DNA from: an uncultured Alistipes sp.
Lineage (GTDB): Bacteria > Bacteroidota > Bacteroidia > Bacteroidales > Rikenellaceae
Length of the DNA stretch: 64,000 bases
Reading direction: 5' to 3'
Assembly (NCBI RefSeq): GCF_963931675.1
Contig: NZ_OZ007039.1
Span: 715,657 to 779,656 of the forward strand
Both the position numbers and the translations under genes were made by a program. Within the stretch, counting starts at the first letter, position 1. Every line of letters begins with the position of its first letter. Under the pieces are notes generated by a model. That model ran no database searches and was not told where the DNA came from. It saw only the letters and a list, made by a program, of their open reading frames with translations. This document shows, in pieces, positions 1 through 8,141 of the stretch.

Positions 1-747
<747 letters not shown>

Positions 748-780
748 TTAATAAAACCTTGCGTTATTTTTTTCACAGCG

Positions 781-812
781 CAAAAGTACATACTTTAAAT
801 ATTATACGCAAA
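781..812 (-). promoter_or_regulatory. Promoter of gap
   Basis: On the minus strand, a -33 box TTTG (809-812) is followed by exactly 20 nt and a -7 box TACTTTTG (781-788), matching the Bacteroidetes consensus TTTG-N19-21-TAnnTTTG. The surrounding spacer is strongly AT-rich in contrast to the genes, which fits a strong promoter for a glycolytic gene. Confidence 0.85.
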
Positions 813-894
813 TAAAAATTTAATTTTTTTACGAACCTTGCGCCCAACGCCTTCCGCAACTCGGCACACCCCGGCAAAATCCGGACCGCAACGG

Positions 895-1650
895 CTAATG
901 CGCGGCCAGTTTCGCCCGCTTGGCCATCGCCGAGGCGAAGACGAAATCGTTCAGTTCACGGTTCTCCGCATGGAGGATCTCCTCCTTGGTCCCCTCCCAC
1001 CACTTGCGGCCCTCGTGGATATACACAATTTTCTCGCCGATCTCCATCACGGAGTTCATGTCGTGCGTGTTGATGATCGTCGTCATGCCGTACTCGTGGG
1101 TGATCTCGTGGATCAGATTGTCGATGACGATCGAGGTCTGCGGGTCGAGGCCCGAGTTGGGCTCGTCGCAGAACAGGTAGCGCGGATTCATCACGATGGC
1201 CCGCGCAATGGCCACCCGTTTGATCATGCCCCCCGACAGCTCCGCGGGATAGAGCCGGTTGGCATCCTCCAGCCGCACGCGCCGCAGGCAGAAATTCACC
1301 CGTTCGAGTTTTTCGCGCTCGCTCTGCGTCGTGAAGAGGTCCAGCGGCAGCTTGACGTTCTCCTCGACGGTCGACGAGTCGAGCAGCGCCCCGCCCTGGA
1401 AGATCATCCCGATATCCTTGCGGATGCTCTTGCGCTCGCGGAACCCCAACCGCGAAAAGTTCACGTCGTCGTACCACACGTCGCCCGAATCGGGTTCGTG
1501 CAGCCCCACGAGGGTTTTCAGCAGTACGGTTTTGCCCGAACCGCTGCGTCCGATGACGAGGTTCGTCTTCCCGGTCTCGAACGCCACCGAGATGTCGTCG
1601 AGCACCACGCGCCCGTCGAACGACTTGACGATATGTTCGGCCCGTATCAT
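895..1650 (-). CDS. ABC transporter ATP-binding protein, MlaF-type
   Basis: ATPase of an ABC system that, in the Mla family, moves phospholipids between the outer and inner membranes. The 251-residue protein has a Walker A motif GRSGSGKT (residues 34-41), an ABC signature LSGG (138-141) and a Walker B ending in CDEP (161-164). Its ATG overlaps the stop of the upstream permease gene by 4 nt (ATGA), so the two are translationally coupled. No MlaD-type substrate-binding gene is visible beside it, so the complex is completed elsewhere. The Mla assignment rests on the MlaE-type partner; the ATPase alone would be less specific. Confidence 0.9.
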   Translation of the reverse strand: MIRAEHIVKSFDGRVVLDDISVAFETGKTNLVIGRSGSGKTVLLKTLVGLHEPDSGDVWYDDVNFSRLGFRERKSIRKDIGMIFQGGALLDSSTVEENVKLPLDLFTTQSEREKLERVNFCLRRVRLEDANRLYPAELSGGMIKRVAIARAIVMNPRYLFCDEPNSGLDPQTSIVIDNLIHEITHEYGMTTIINTHDMNSVMEIGEKIVYIHEGRKWWEGTKEEILHAENRELNDFVFASAMAKRAKLAAH

Positions 1651-2390
1651 ATCAGCAGCACTTGGGTCAGAATCAGGTCGAACAACAGGATCACCACGCA
1701 GCTGACGACCACGGCGCGCGTCGAGGCCGCACCCACTTCGAGCGAGTTGCCGCGGGCGTTGTAGCCGAAAAAGGCCGAGATCGAGGTGATGATATAGGCG
1801 AAGAAGACCATCTTGATGAGCGTGTAGACGATCGAGTAGACCTTGAAGTCCATGTGCAGCCCCTCGACATAGTCCGCCGGGATCATGATGCCCGTCACGG
1901 CGGCGATGGCCCAGCCGCCGATCACGCCGATCAGGATCGAGAGGATCGTCAGGAACGGGAAGAAGAGCATCGCCGCAATGATCTTCGGAAGAATGAGATA
2001 CGAGGCCGAATTGACGCCCATGATCTCCAGGGCGTCGATCTGTTCGGTGATGCGCATCGTACCGATTTCCGAGGCGATGCTCGACCCGACCTTTCCGGCC
2101 AGGATCAGCGCCACGACCGCCGACGAGAACTCCAGGATCATCGTCTCGCGCGTGGCGTAACCGATCAGCGACTTCGGAATGAAGGGCGAATCGAGGTTGA
2201 TCGACATCTGCAGCGCGATCACCGCACCGATGAAGACCGAGATGATGGCCGTCAGACCGATCGAATTGACGCCCAGCGACTCCATCTCGTAGATGATCCG
2301 CCGACGGTAGATCACGGCCTTCTCCGGACGGGAAAAGACCTTTCCCATCAACATGAAATAGCGTCCTATGAGCCCGAATACCCGCAGCAT
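1647..2390 (-). CDS. MlaE-type ABC transporter permease
   Basis: Inner-membrane permease (MlaE/YrbE family, 247 residues) partnering the ATPase just downstream. It has several long hydrophobic segments and the family-typical central region around ALILAGKVGSSIASEIGTM followed by TEQIDALEIMGV, a signature of MlaE permeases. The start is taken at the ATG giving MLRVFGLIGRYF (2388-2390); the frame stays open upstream but would then run through the preceding gene. It begins one nucleotide after the stop of the DUF4834 gene, so the three genes form one minus-strand operon. Confidence 0.92.
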   Translation of the reverse strand: MLRVFGLIGRYFMLMGKVFSRPEKAVIYRRRIIYEMESLGVNSIGLTAIISVFIGAVIALQMSINLDSPFIPKSLIGYATRETMILEFSSAVVALILAGKVGSSIASEIGTMRITEQIDALEIMGVNSASYLILPKIIAAMLFFPFLTILSILIGVIGGWAIAAVTGIMIPADYVEGLHMDFKVYSIVYTLIKMVFFAYIITSISAFFGYNARGNSLEVGAASTRAVVVSCVVILLFDLILTQVLLI

Positions 2391-2391
2391 G

Positions 2392-2796
2392 TCAGTTTTT
2401 CTCCTCTTCGAAATCGATATAGTCGCCCACGTCGCTCGAAACCCGCTTCTCGGGGGCGTCGGAGGTGCGGTGAACACGCACTTCGCCTTCGCGGCGGCCG
2501 TGCCGGGGCTCTTCCTGCGTGAAGGAGCTGCCGAAGCCCCCCTGCCGGGGATCGAATCCCCCGCGGCCGAACTGCTCCTCCATCTGCCTGCGCATCTTGT
2601 AGATCCGCCAGCGGAAAAGAAGCATCAGCCCCACAACCAATAAAATCAGTCCCATGACAATATAAAGTATCACAATGGCGATGCCCTTGAGCAGCGCCGG
2701 GGCGCAAAGCGCCAGAAAAAGAATGACGAGCGTCGTGAGCGGATTGCGCTGCACGAAACTCACCAACGAATCTATGATTGACAAAAAGAAATTCAT
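2392..2796 (-). CDS. DUF4834-type small membrane protein
   Basis: A 134-residue protein with two hydrophobic stretches in the first half (about residues 17-35 and 37-62), then a basic and glycine-rich cytoplasmic segment and an acidic end (YIDFEEEKN). This architecture matches the Bacteroidetes DUF4834 family, whose function is not known. It is the first gene of the operon with the MlaE/MlaF-type transporter, starting about 100 nt downstream of the promoter at 2910-2940, so a role linked to the cell envelope is inferred from context only. Confidence 0.75.
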   Translation of the reverse strand: MNFFLSIIDSLVSFVQRNPLTTLVILFLALCAPALLKGIAIVILYIVMGLILLVVGLMLLFRWRIYKMRRQMEEQFGRGGFDPRQGGFGSSFTQEEPRHGRREGEVRVHRTSDAPEKRVSSDVGDYIDFEEEKN

Positions 2797-2901
2797 CTCT
2801 CTTCCGGATTCCGGGTTTCATCGCAAATCTCCATGCCGGAGCGGCTGCAAAGTCCGCGCCGCAGCCGACAGCGCCCCTTCGGGGATCGCCCGCGCATGGA
2901 T

Positions 2902-2909
2902 TATCTTTG
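2902..2909 (+). promoter_or_regulatory. -7 box of purB promoter
   Basis: TATCTTTG on the plus strand is a perfect TAnnTTTG element about 77 nt before the purB ATG. The -33 region (around TTCGG) is a poor match. It abuts the opposing promoter at 2910-2940. Confidence 0.6.
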
Positions 2910-2940
2910 CAAAGGTAGCGAAATTTATGCGTATTTCAAT
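2910..2940 (-). promoter_or_regulatory. Promoter of the DUF4834-mlaE-mlaF operon
   Basis: Minus strand: ATTG (2937-2940), 19 nt, then TACCTTTG (2910-2917). This fits the Bacteroidetes consensus with one mismatch in the -33 box. Its -7 box directly abuts the -7 box of the opposing purB promoter, so the two -7 elements form one palindrome. Confidence 0.75.
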
Positions 2941-2985
2941 TAATTGTCGTAAATTTGGTGCTCGAAAACAAATCTCATCCCAAAT

Positions 2986-4332
2986 ATGTTAACGCCTCTG
3001 ACAGCCATTTCGCCCGTCGACGGACGCTACCGTAACAAAACGGAAAAACTCGCCGATTATTTTTCGGAACAGGCGCTGATCCGCTACCGGATCCGTGTCG
3101 AAGTGGAATATTTCATCGCGCTGTGCGAACTCCCGCTGCCGCAGCTCGCAGACATCGACCACACGAAATTCGCCGACCTGCGCGCCCTCTACACCGATTT
3201 CTCCGCGGCCGACGCCGAACGGGTCAAGGAGATCGAGTCGGTCACGAACCACGACGTCAAGGCCGTCGAGTACATCATCAAGGAGAAGATGGACGCCCTG
3301 GGGCTGGAGCGCTACAAGGAGTTCGTTCACTTCGGCCTCACCTCGCAGGACATCAACAACACGGCCATCCCGCTCTCGATCAAGGAGGCGCTGGCCGGGG
3401 TCTACTACCCCGCCGTCGAGGAGGTCCGCGACAAGCTGGCGTCGTTCGCCGAGGAGTGGCGCACGGTGCCGATGCTGGCCCGCACCCACGGGCAACCCGC
3501 CTCGCCCACGTCGCTCGGCAAGGAGTTTTCGGTATTCGTCGAGCGTCTTGAAAAGCAGTTGGTCATGCTTCACGACATCCCCGTCCCGGCGAAGTTCGGA
3601 GGCGCCACGGGCAACTTCAACGCCCACCACGCCGCCTATCCCGCATACGACTGGGTGGCCTTCGCCAACCGCTTCGTGAACGGGACGCTGGGGCTGAGCC
3701 GTTCGCAATACACGACGCAGATCGAGCACTACGACAACCTGGCGGCCATCTTCGACGCCATGAAGCGCATCGACACCATCCTGATCGACCTCTCGCGCGA
3801 CATGTGGACCTACATCTCGATGGAGTACTTCAAGCAGCGCATCAGGGCCGGCGAAGTCGGGTCGAGCGCCATGCCCCACAAGGTCAACCCCATCGATTTC
3901 GAGAATGCCGAGGGCAACTTCGGCATCGCCAATGCCGTCTTCGAGCACCTGTCGTCGAAACTCCCCGTCTCGCGCCTGCAGCGCGACCTGACGGACTCGA
4001 CCGTCCTGCGCAACGTCGGCGTCCCGATGGCCCACGCCCTGATCGCCCTGCAGTCGCTCATGAAGGGGCTCGGGAAGGTGATCCTCAACCCCGAAGCACT
4101 GGAGCGCGACCTGGAGAACAACTGGGCCGTGGTGGCCGAGGGCATCCAGACGATCCTGCGCCGCGAGGGCTACCCGAAACCCTACGAGGCACTGAAGGCC
4201 CTGACGCGCACCAACACCCACATCACCCGCGAGGCGATCACCGCGTTCATCGAGACGCTCGACGTCCCGGAGGAGGTGAAGGAGGAGTTGCGCGCCCTCT
4301 CGCCCTCGACCTACACGGGTGTCTTCCGGTAG
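2986..4332 (+). CDS. purB: Adenylosuccinate lyase
   Basis: Cytosolic enzyme of purine biosynthesis that releases fumarate from SAICAR and from adenylosuccinate. The 448-residue protein starts MLTPLTAISPVDGRY, typical of the PurB subgroup of the fumarase/aspartase superfamily, and carries the superfamily signature GSSAMPHKVNP near residue 292 as well as the TSQDINNT motif. Length fits the family. It stands alone between a divergent operon and a strong terminator (4375-4409). Confidence 0.97.
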   Translation: MLTPLTAISPVDGRYRNKTEKLADYFSEQALIRYRIRVEVEYFIALCELPLPQLADIDHTKFADLRALYTDFSAADAERVKEIESVTNHDVKAVEYIIKEKMDALGLERYKEFVHFGLTSQDINNTAIPLSIKEALAGVYYPAVEEVRDKLASFAEEWRTVPMLARTHGQPASPTSLGKEFSVFVERLEKQLVMLHDIPVPAKFGGATGNFNAHHAAYPAYDWVAFANRFVNGTLGLSRSQYTTQIEHYDNLAAIFDAMKRIDTILIDLSRDMWTYISMEYFKQRIRAGEVGSSAMPHKVNPIDFENAEGNFGIANAVFEHLSSKLPVSRLQRDLTDSTVLRNVGVPMAHALIALQSLMKGLGKVILNPEALERDLENNWAVVAEGIQTILRREGYPKPYEALKALTRTNTHITREAITAFIETLDVPEEVKEELRALSPSTYTGVFR

Positions 4333-4374
4333 CATCCGAAATAGCCACAGCAGACGCAAGAACATTCCGAAAAA

Positions 4375-4409
4375 GCCGCCGATGGGATAAGATCCATCGG
4401 CGGCTTTTC
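4375..4409 (+). terminator. Rho-independent terminator of purB
   Basis: An 11-bp perfect stem GCCGCCGATGG (4375-4385) and CCATCGGCGGC (4394-4404) with an 8-nt loop is followed by TTTTCG. Confidence 0.85.
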
Positions 4410-4441
4410 GTTTGGCACGCTCCTTGCCCGTTCCTGAATCA

Positions 4442-4611
4442 ACTGCGGATCAGCAACCGCAGTGAGGTTTCTTCATTTATTTAAGTTTGGGTTAGTAGTT
4501 TAGGAGGCCAAACCTCCGGGACAGCAGGCAGTCGAGAGATTCCCTGCTGTTCTCATGTTGTCCGGACCGAACACCGGAAGTGACCCGTTCGAAAGCGAAC
4601 CGGTCCGTCAC
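4442..4611 (+). other. Hairpin-rich intergenic stretch, candidate structured RNA
   Basis: Between convergent purB and a TonB receptor lie five short inverted repeats within 170 nt: ACTGCGG/CCGCAGT (4442-4463), GGAGG/CCTCC (4503-4517), ACAGCAGG/CCTGCTGT (4521-4550), TCCGG/CCGGA (4561-4578) and a two-part stem GTGAC-GTTCG/CGAAC-GTCAC (4580-4611). A TAnnTTTG box (TAAGTTTG, 4482-4489) precedes the last four, but no good -33 box is seen. No convincing coding frame is present. It could be a small noncoding RNA on the plus strand, or 3' untranslated structure of the receptor mRNA. I cannot match it to a known RNA family. Confidence 0.3.
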
Positions 4612-4660
4612 CGATCCGCCCCAACCAGACCCGGCCCCGCTCTTTCCGGCCCCGGGTCGC

Positions 4661-7057
4661 CTAAAACTCGACCGTGATGCCCAGCGTCGGCAGCAGCGTG
4701 CCGCTCACCTGTTCGATCGGCTTCATGACATATTTCTGCTCCCCGACCGGCGCCTCGGGATTCGCAATCACCCCGGTCGACATCCAGACATCCGGCGAAC
4801 GGTACTTGCTCACCGTAACGTTCTGCAGGTCGATGTAGAAACCCAGCATGCAGCGCTTGAAGTAGAAAACCTTGTCGAGGCGCACGTCCAGTTGCGCGAA
4901 GGCGTCGAGCCGTCCGGCGTTGTACTGCGTGTAATCGTAATAGGGGCGTCCCTGGGCATCCCAGGCCGCCACGAGCGACGACTTCTCCTCATCATAGGGC
5001 GTAAAGGGCGCTCCGCCCACGGCGCTCAGCTTCGCCCCGAAACTCCAGTGGCGCGGGAAATCGTAGGTACCGCTGATATTCACCACAAAGCGGTTGTCCC
5101 AGGCCGAGGCGATCCACGGCGCCGACGAGTTGTTACGATACTCCGAGCGGTAGAGCGTCACCGACCCCACGACATTCAACCGCCCGGGGATCTGCCACCG
5201 CGCCATCGCCTCCAGGCCGTAGGCGCGCCCCTGCGCCGACGATACCAGCGCCTCGTTGCCCACCGTGCCGTAATCGTCGCCCTTGCACGAGAGCGGAATC
5301 CCGTCGACAAGCGACAGCGGAACGTTGCCGTAGCGTTTGTAGAAGCCTTCAAGGGTGACGATCAGCCGGTCGCCGTGGCGCCAGTCGAACCCGGCACTGA
5401 AAGCCCCGACGTGCATGTACTCCAGCGAACGGTTCACGAAGGCCTCCGCCTCACGGAATCCCAGGGCCGTGTAGGGCGGCAGCTGGTAATAGAGCCCGGC
5501 GGCTCCGCTCACCGACCAGGCGTCGCTCAGTGCATAGGAGACCGATGCCCGGGGCGACAGCTGCCGCCAGAAGCGCGCCATGCGTCCCGAATAGTCGCAG
5601 CCGTCGGTGCGCAGTCCCGCCGAAGCCTTCAGCCGCTTGTTCGGCGAAACGTACTCCGACGAGACAAAGAGGCCCCAACCGATGATCCCCAGCCGGGTAC
5701 GGTAGTCGGAGAGCATCGATTGATCCGCCGCGTAGAGCCGCTGGAAGGTCCGGTTCGTATAGTTGGACCAGGTCAGTTCGACCCCCTCGCGCACCGACCA
5801 GCTGCCCAGGTAGGTGCGGTTCTCGCCCCGCAGCGTGCTCTTCTGCTCCACGGAGCGCAGCCGCAGCATCAGGTTCTCCTCCGACGAAGAGTCGTTGTTC
5901 CGATATTTCAGGTTGCGGTTGTTCAGGTAGTTGTGGCTCAGCGTCACCGTCTGCACGTGCCGCCCGGCGTAGTGCCGCCACACGGCCCCCACCGTAAAGG
6001 TCTCCTGCCGGATCCGCGGCAGGTAGCTCAGCAGGTATTCGGCATCCTCGCCCTCCTCGTCGACGTTGAGCTTCATGTTGTCGATCCCGGCCAGCCCCAG
6101 CACCGTCAGTTCGTCACGCTCCGAGAGGCGCGTCTTGATCTTCACCTGTCCGTCGATGTAGTTCGGCAGGAAGGGGAGCCCCAGCAGCTTGAAGAGCATC
6201 TGCAGGTAGGACTGCCGCAGCGAAAAGAGATAGGTGGTCTTCCGGCCGATATGGCCGCTGCCGCTCACCCCCACCTCCGAAGCGCCCAGCGTCGCCTTGA
6301 AGGTCTGCCGCTCGGGGTTTCCGTCGCGCAGCTGGAAATCCAGCACCGAACTCATCGCTCCGGCGCGGTCGGCCGGGAAGGCCCCCGTATAAAAGCTGAT
6401 CTCCCGCACGAGGTCGGCATTCACGATGCTCACCGGACCGCCCGTGGCGCCCTGCGTGGCGAAATGGTTGATGTTCGGGATCTCGATGCCGTCCATGTAG
6501 AACTTGTTCTCCGAGGGTCCGCCGCCCCGCACGATCAGGTCGTTGCGGTAACCCACGGGCGAAAAGGAGACGCCCGGATAGGAGCGCACGATGCGCGAGA
6601 CATCGCGGTTCGAACCGGGGCTCTTCTCGATCTCCTGCAGGCCGATAACCTTCAGGCTCACGGGACTCTCGGTCGTTACGCGGAAGGGCGTCGGACGCAC
6701 CGTCACGGCCTCGACCTGCGTGGCATCCTCGTCGAGTTCGACCTCGATGAAGGGTGTGGCGGCCGAAACCAGGTATTCGGGAGTCGTCGTGCTCCTGTAA
6801 CCCATCGAGGAGACCGTCAGGCGCCAGATGCCGGGTTTTACCCGTTCGATCCGGAAACGCCCCAGCGAATCGGTCGAAACGCCGGTCCGCTCCTGCCCGG
6901 CCAGCACCACGGCGGCATAGGGCACCGGCTGGCGGGTCAGACGGTCGATCACCCGCCCGCTGACGGGATAGACGGCCGACTGCGCCCGGACTTCGGGCCC
7001 TGCAAACACCGCAAGGAGGCCGCAGAGTACAAGAAGATGGATTTTCAGCAGTTTCAT
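4661..7057 (-). CDS. TonB-dependent receptor with carboxypeptidase-regulatory-like N-domain
   Basis: Outer-membrane, TonB-energised importer of an unknown ligand (798 residues). A signal peptide (MKLLKIHLLVLCGLLAVFAG) is followed by a carboxypeptidase-regulatory-like beta-sandwich (about 30-105, starting VSGRVID), a plug domain (about 115-235 with LIVRGGGPSENKFYMDGIE) and a beta-barrel ending in the aromatic residue typical of outer-membrane proteins (GITVEF). The frame is open far upstream through a tRNA gene, so the start is set at the ATG 7055-7057, only 4 nt beyond a TATCTTTG box (7062-7069). It lacks an adjacent SusD, so it is probably not a SusC-type polysaccharide receptor. Ligand unknown. 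Confidence 0.9.
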   Translation of the reverse strand: MKLLKIHLLVLCGLLAVFAGPEVRAQSAVYPVSGRVIDRLTRQPVPYAAVVLAGQERTGVSTDSLGRFRIERVKPGIWRLTVSSMGYRSTTTPEYLVSAATPFIEVELDEDATQVEAVTVRPTPFRVTTESPVSLKVIGLQEIEKSPGSNRDVSRIVRSYPGVSFSPVGYRNDLIVRGGGPSENKFYMDGIEIPNINHFATQGATGGPVSIVNADLVREISFYTGAFPADRAGAMSSVLDFQLRDGNPERQTFKATLGASEVGVSGSGHIGRKTTYLFSLRQSYLQMLFKLLGLPFLPNYIDGQVKIKTRLSERDELTVLGLAGIDNMKLNVDEEGEDAEYLLSYLPRIRQETFTVGAVWRHYAGRHVQTVTLSHNYLNNRNLKYRNNDSSSEENLMLRLRSVEQKSTLRGENRTYLGSWSVREGVELTWSNYTNRTFQRLYAADQSMLSDYRTRLGIIGWGLFVSSEYVSPNKRLKASAGLRTDGCDYSGRMARFWRQLSPRASVSYALSDAWSVSGAAGLYYQLPPYTALGFREAEAFVNRSLEYMHVGAFSAGFDWRHGDRLIVTLEGFYKRYGNVPLSLVDGIPLSCKGDDYGTVGNEALVSSAQGRAYGLEAMARWQIPGRLNVVGSVTLYRSEYRNNSSAPWIASAWDNRFVVNISGTYDFPRHWSFGAKLSAVGGAPFTPYDEEKSSLVAAWDAQGRPYYDYTQYNAGRLDAFAQLDVRLDKVFYFKRCMLGFYIDLQNVTVSKYRSPDVWMSTGVIANPEAPVGEQKYVMKPIEQVSGTLLPTLGITVEF

Positions 7058-7061
7058 ACGG

Positions 7062-7069
7062 CAAAGATA
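7062..7069 (-). promoter_or_regulatory. -7 box of the TonB receptor promoter
   Basis: TATCTTTG on the minus strand, a perfect -7 element whose last base is only 4 nt from the receptor ATG, implying a leaderless or nearly leaderless mRNA. No good -33 box is seen. Confidence 0.55.
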
Positions 7070-7158
7070 GCGCATATTCGAATGGAATGTTTCGCCGAAA
7101 CCGGACAAACCTCCGGAGGAGGCCCGTTTCCCGGAGCCGAGGTCCGCAAAAATCGGGT

Positions 7159-7193
7159 AAAAAAATATCGCCGTCCCATGCTGAGGCGGCGAT
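7159..7193 (-). terminator. Terminator of the valine tRNA transcript
   Basis: On the minus strand, the stem ATCGCCG/CGGCGAT (7187-7193 with 7167-7173) is followed by A and a run of seven T. It separates the tRNA from the TonB receptor gene. Confidence 0.75.
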
Positions 7194-7197
7194 CCTG

Positions 7198-7272
7198 TGG
7201 GAGCTGAGGGAGTCGAACCCCCGACCCTCTGCTTGTAAGGCAGACGCTCTGAACCAACTGAGCTAAGCTCCC
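7198..7272 (-). tRNA. tRNA-Val (anticodon TAC)
   Basis: A 75-nt cloverleaf: acceptor GGGAGCT/AGCTCCC with discriminator A, D arm GCTC...GAGC, anticodon stem TCTGC/GCAGA with loop CTTACAA (anticodon TAC), and T arm with GTTCGAC. The sequence is identical to the gene at 7618-7692. CCA is not encoded. It has its own perfect promoter (7290-7321) and a terminator. Confidence 0.96.
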
Positions 7273-7289
7273 CGTTCGGTTTGCAGGTG

Positions 7290-7321
7290 CAAATATAGTA
7301 CAAATAAATCATACCAGCAAA
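7290..7321 (-). promoter_or_regulatory. Promoter of tRNA-Val (TAC) copy 1
   Basis: Minus strand TTTG (7318-7321), 20 nt, TATATTTG (7290-7297): a perfect match to the Bacteroidetes consensus, ending 17 nt before the tRNA 5' end. Confidence 0.88.
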
Positions 7322-7476
7322 TCCATTTCCCATTTTCCGGGGCTCTATTTTTCGGGGGCTTTCCCCGCGACCGGCAGAGGGGCCGGCGGAGAGGCTGCCG
7401 ACGCTGCCGGAAGCGCAGAAGGTCAAAACCGGGCACAAAAAAAACGATCTGCAAAAGTGCAAACCGTTTCATTTTG

Positions 7477-7550
7477 TGGGAACATGCAGATTTGAACTGC
7501 AGACCTCCTGCTTGTCAAGCAGGCGCTCTGAACCCCTGAGCTATGCTCCC
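7477..7550 (-). tRNA. tRNA-Val (anticodon GAC)
   Basis: A 74-nt cloverleaf with acceptor GGGAGCA/TGTTCCC (one G-T pair), anticodon stem CCTGC/GCAGG and loop TTGACAA (anticodon GAC, reads GUC and GUU), T arm with GTTCAAA. It lies between the two TAC copies. No own promoter is visible, so it is probably cotranscribed from upstream. Confidence 0.94.
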
Positions 7551-7617
7551 GATTTTTCCAAAGCCCCCCGCTTCAAAAAAAAAGCCCCTTGCATCGCTGT
7601 AAGTGGCTGTCATCGTG

Positions 7618-7692
7618 TGGGAGCTGAGGGAGTCGAACCCCCGACCCTCTGCTTGTAAGGCAGACGCTCTGAACCAACTGAGCTAAGCTCCC
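7618..7692 (-). tRNA. tRNA-Val (anticodon TAC), second copy
   Basis: Identical over all 75 nt to the gene at 7198-7272, with anticodon loop CTTACAA. It sits between tRNA-Asn and tRNA-Val (GAC) on the same strand; no separate promoter is evident. Confidence 0.96.
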
Positions 7693-7898
7693 GTAAAAAT
7701 GGCTTGGGACTGCAAAGGCAATCTTCCGAATTGCTGCTGCAACCTGTTCCGTGCAACGGATCGCACCGCGGATCTTCCTCCAGCGAACTCTCCGGTATTC
7801 CGTTTCGAGAAAGCGATCCTTCCGGACCCGCCCCTCTCTCTTCGGCCGCCCCTTGCAGACGTTTTGAAAGAACCTTTACGCAACCCTCGCGCATCTGG

Positions 7899-7972
7899 CG
7901 CCTGAACAAGGACTTGAACCTAGGACCCCATGATTAACAGTCATGTGCTCTAACCAACTGAGCTATTCAGGC
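7899..7972 (-). tRNA. tRNA-Asn (anticodon GTT)
   Basis: A 74-nt cloverleaf with acceptor GCCTGAA/TTCAGGC, discriminator G, anticodon stem CATGA/TCATG and loop CTGTTAA (anticodon GTT), T arm with GTTCAAG. First gene of the minus-strand tRNA group, driven by the promoter at 8047-8077. Confidence 0.96.
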
Positions 7973-8046
7973 ATTCGATCCGGCTACCCTCCTCCCCGGT
8001 CTCCCGGTTGTTTCACCGGCCCCGGTTGTTTCACCGTTTCGGAGTG

Positions 8047-8077
8047 CAAATATATAGCAATTTTTCTTTCCCGCAAA
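8047..8077 (-). promoter_or_regulatory. Promoter of the tRNA-Asn/Val group
   Basis: Minus strand TTTG (8074-8077), 19 nt, TATATTTG (8047-8054): perfect consensus match. It diverges from the DUF1573 gene promoter. Confidence 0.85.
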
Positions 8078-8106
8078 ATAATCGTACATTTTTTTCCAGA
8101 AAAAAG

Positions 8107-8114
8107 TATCTTTG
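8107..8114 (+). promoter_or_regulatory. -7 box of the DUF1573 gene promoter
   Basis: TATCTTTG on the plus strand, 27 nt before the ATG at 8142. Because the box ends at 8114, the in-frame TTG at 8112 cannot be the start codon. Confidence 0.6.
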
Positions 8115-8141
8115 CAGAAAATCATCAACTCCGAGAAAGAA

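Noticed and set aside
4661..7462. Extended version of the TonB receptor starting at 7462
   Set aside because: The extra 135 codons run through a tRNA-Val gene, its terminator and its promoter; the signal peptide begins at 7057.
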